A stretch of 6,620 nt of DNA. Origin: an uncultured Clostridia bacterium. GTDB taxonomy: Bacteria > Bacillota > Clostridia > Christensenellales > Borkfalkiaceae. The stretch covers positions 1 through 6,620 of the forward strand of contig CAKQMM010000065.1 in NCBI GenBank assembly GCA_934254755.1, in the 5' to 3' direction. Below the pieces are notes generated by a model. The model saw nothing but the letters and a program-made list of their open reading frames with translations, did no database searches and was not told where the DNA came from. How positions within the stretch are numbered: position 1 is the stretch's first letter; each line of letters opens with the position of its first letter. Shown one piece after another: positions 5,178 to 6,620 of the stretch. Position numbers and translations under genes: made by a program.

Positions 5178-5720
5178 TTAGCAACGCTTTAAATTTATTT
5201 TTTCTTTTGCGGCGAATGCGTACGCGTATTTTTCGCCGAAAAGTTCCGCCACGCCCGTTAAAAAATTAAGTTCGCCATAGTCCTTTTTTACTTCGCCGTA
5301 AAACTTAATCGCCGCTTCGCGCTTGCACCAGTCTATAAACAATTCGTCTAAACTCGAAGCCTCAGAGTTTAAAAACTTTTTTAGTTTTTCGGTAGCGCGG
5401 GCGGGGTCTACGCGCTCTAAATCGACGCCGAAGTTTTCGCTTGCCGCCGCCGCAACCGCCACGCCCTTAGAGTGCGATACGCATATATAAAACCCGCGTA
5501 TAGTTGGCTTTTCGCTATCAAACGAAACGCCGTCAAGCGTTTTAGAAAACGCTTTTTGGGTAACTTTATCGAGCAAGTTCCACGCGGTCGCGCTGTCGAT
5601 GCGCGCGGCTTTATCGGTGTAAATCAACACGTGCGCAATAACCTTTTCGGGCAAGTTTTTTATCAAATCGCTTGCGGATATTTCGTAATCGACGTTTTTT
5701 AAAGAGTAATATATATCCAT
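5178..5720 (-). CDS. 4'-phosphopantetheinyl transferase superfamily protein
   Basis: The enzyme should transfer the 4'-phosphopantetheine arm of coenzyme A to a serine of a carrier protein (acyl, peptidyl or aryl carrier). In 180 residues the family motifs appear in order: KPTIRGFYICVSHSKG (71-86) with the His83 region, GVDLE (98-102) with the metal-binding Asp100 and Glu102, and WCKREAAIK (131-139) with Glu135 and Lys139. This is the Sfp/HetI type rather than AcpS, but shorter than Sfp, with a reduced N-terminal half. The start is fixed by an in-frame stop 9 bases upstream, yet no Shine-Dalgarno site is visible; the leader before the ATG is A/T-rich. The oxidoreductase gene ends 50 bases upstream and the hydrolase gene starts 36 bases downstream, all in the same direction. 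No carrier protein or synthase gene is in the window, so the target is unknown; it may serve a fatty-acid or secondary-metabolite carrier elsewhere. Confidence 0.92.
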   Translation of the reverse strand: MDIYYSLKNVDYEISASDLIKNLPEKVIAHVLIYTDKAARIDSATAWNLLDKVTQKAFSKTLDGVSFDSEKPTIRGFYICVSHSKGVAVAAAASENFGVDLERVDPARATEKLKKFLNSEASSLDELFIDWCKREAAIKFYGEVKKDYGELNFLTGVAELFGEKYAYAFAAKEKINLKRC

Positions 5721-5770
5721 AATTTTTTAAATCGCAATCGCGGATAAACGGAGTTTTATAGCCGCTTAAT

Positions 5771-6620
5771 TTAATCGCTTATAAACGCGCCGCCTTTTTT
5801 AAGTTCGGCACGAAGAGTTTTGATATCGACTTCGCGGTTTTTTAAATTGTTTTTAACCGCAAGGGCTGCGGCAACCCCCGCCGCCTCGCCCAAGCACGCG
5901 CAGGTCGGCATTATTCTTACGGCCGAGTGCGCCGCCTGGTCCGCCGACAAACACCTGCCCGCAACGAGCAAATTGTCAAGCTCTTTGGGGAGCAAGCATC
6001 TGTACGGAATACTGTAAAATTTAGCGGGGTCGAACACAAAATATTCCGTTCCCGTGCCCGTAGGGCTATGGATATCTATCATATACGAGCCGTAAGCGAC
6101 GGCGTCGTCAAACTGCCGGTAACTTTTTAAGTCGTCTGCCGTCAACACGTATTCGCCCTTTAGCTTGCGGCTTTCCCTTACGCCTATTTCGGGTGCGACG
6201 GATATAAGGGTCGCTTTTTTAAACGCGGTAGAGTTAGTCTTTAAAAAATTCATGATTTCAAGGACTTGTTCCCGCGCGATGAATTCCGCTTTCGTCCTGT
6301 CGAAAACGTCTGCGGGGTTTAAGCCTACCACCCGCGTGGTGTTAAAATGCACCACCCCGTCGCCTATATGCAAAAAGGCGAGAATATTTTCGCGCGGGTT
6401 TTTAATCTCGCCCGCCGCGCGTTTTTCTTTGTAAAGTTTTTGAAGCCCGTCGTACTCGCGCATAAATTGATTTACGTCCACGCCGCACACGCGGAAACAA
6501 GTCGTCATCGGCTGGCAAAGCCCGTCGCTATCCCGCCCGAGCGTAAAACCGCATCCCGCAAACGCGAGCAAATCGCCGTCGCCCGTCGCGTCGATAAAAA
6601 AGCTTCCTTTAACGGTTAAA
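5771..6620 (-). CDS. FAD-dependent oxidoreductase, C-terminal part (5' end outside window)
   Basis: This is a member of the FAD-dependent oxidoreductase family often annotated as FAD_oxidored (Pfam PF12831), whose substrates are mostly uncharacterised. The frame is open to the right edge, so the TTG at 6571 is not a start; 282 residues are visible and the N-terminal Rossmann dinucleotide-binding motif should lie beyond the window. Visible signatures are FIDATGDGDLLAFAG (8-22), the family motif GVRESRKLKGEY (146-157) and the C-terminal FAD-contact region NLLVAGRCLSADQAAHSAVR (216-235), followed by MPTCACLGEAAGVAAALA (237-254). The TAA at 5771 matches the usual family end. Two cysteines close together (C239 and C241) in the last motif occur in relatives as well, as far as I recall. 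It lies 50 bases upstream of the transferase gene with no terminator between them, so it probably leads or belongs to the same operon. Confidence 0.93.
   Translation of the reverse strand, partial: LTVKGSFFIDATGDGDLLAFAGCGFTLGRDSDGLCQPMTTCFRVCGVDVNQFMREYDGLQKLYKEKRAAGEIKNPRENILAFLHIGDGVVHFNTTRVVGLNPADVFDRTKAEFIAREQVLEIMNFLKTNSTAFKKATLISVAPEIGVRESRKLKGEYVLTADDLKSYRQFDDAVAYGSYMIDIHSPTGTGTEYFVFDPAKFYSIPYRCLLPKELDNLLVAGRCLSADQAAHSAVRIMPTCACLGEAAGVAAALAVKNNLKNREVDIKTLRAELKKGGAFISD

Noticed and set aside
6569..6571. TTG at 6571 as the start of the oxidoreductase
   Set aside because: The frame continues to the window edge and encodes the family motif FIDATGDGD just upstream, so the gene is cut by the window.

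Overview
The window looks like chromosomal DNA of a Bacillota-type bacterium, probably a gut-associated clostridial lineage. The reasons are purine-rich Shine-Dalgarno sites, near-consensus sigma-A promoters, perfect-stem intrinsic terminators, a YxjI/LURP-one-type protein, clostridial-looking two-component proteins and a moderate-GC codon style rich in GCG, GAC and AAA. This placement is inference; there is no rRNA or other marker gene. I see no phage, insertion sequence, CRISPR array, tRNA or rRNA.

Layout. Positions 1-831 (+) hold the C-terminal part of a TrkH/KtrB-type potassium channel subunit that enters from the left edge. It ends at a bidirectional hairpin (849-879) shared with a convergent minus-strand operon. 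That operon reads from about 4190 down to 903. It starts at a near-consensus promoter (4196-4224) and encodes in order: a four-helix membrane protein with a TTG start, a tail-anchored membrane protein joined by an ATGA overlap, a LURP-one-related (LOR) domain protein, an OmpR/PhoB-type response regulator, and a sensor histidine kinase that overlaps the regulator by 8 bases. The right-hand block, also minus strand, runs from beyond the right edge: an FAD-dependent oxidoreductase (5' end missing), a 4'-phosphopantetheinyl transferase and a cytoplasmic SGNH/GDSL hydrolase. It ends at a terminator at 4455-4486.

The roughly 350 bases between the two minus-strand blocks (4146-4496) contain a compact independent unit. 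It has its own promoter (4420-4448, extended -10), about 170 bases of transcribed DNA and its own terminator (4247-4277). It has no obvious full gene, only a 14-codon ORF (MKLLLAEDERDLEA) that resembles the first residues of a response regulator receiver domain. It may be a small RNA, a micropeptide gene or the stub of a lost gene, and it is the most unusual part of the window.

How the genes may work together. The left operon reads as a membrane signalling module: two membrane proteins of unknown function and a lipid-scramblase-like LOR protein are co-transcribed with a two-component system whose kinase has almost no extracellular domain. The right block joins enzymes with no evident shared pathway; the transferase has no carrier protein or synthase beside it in this window.
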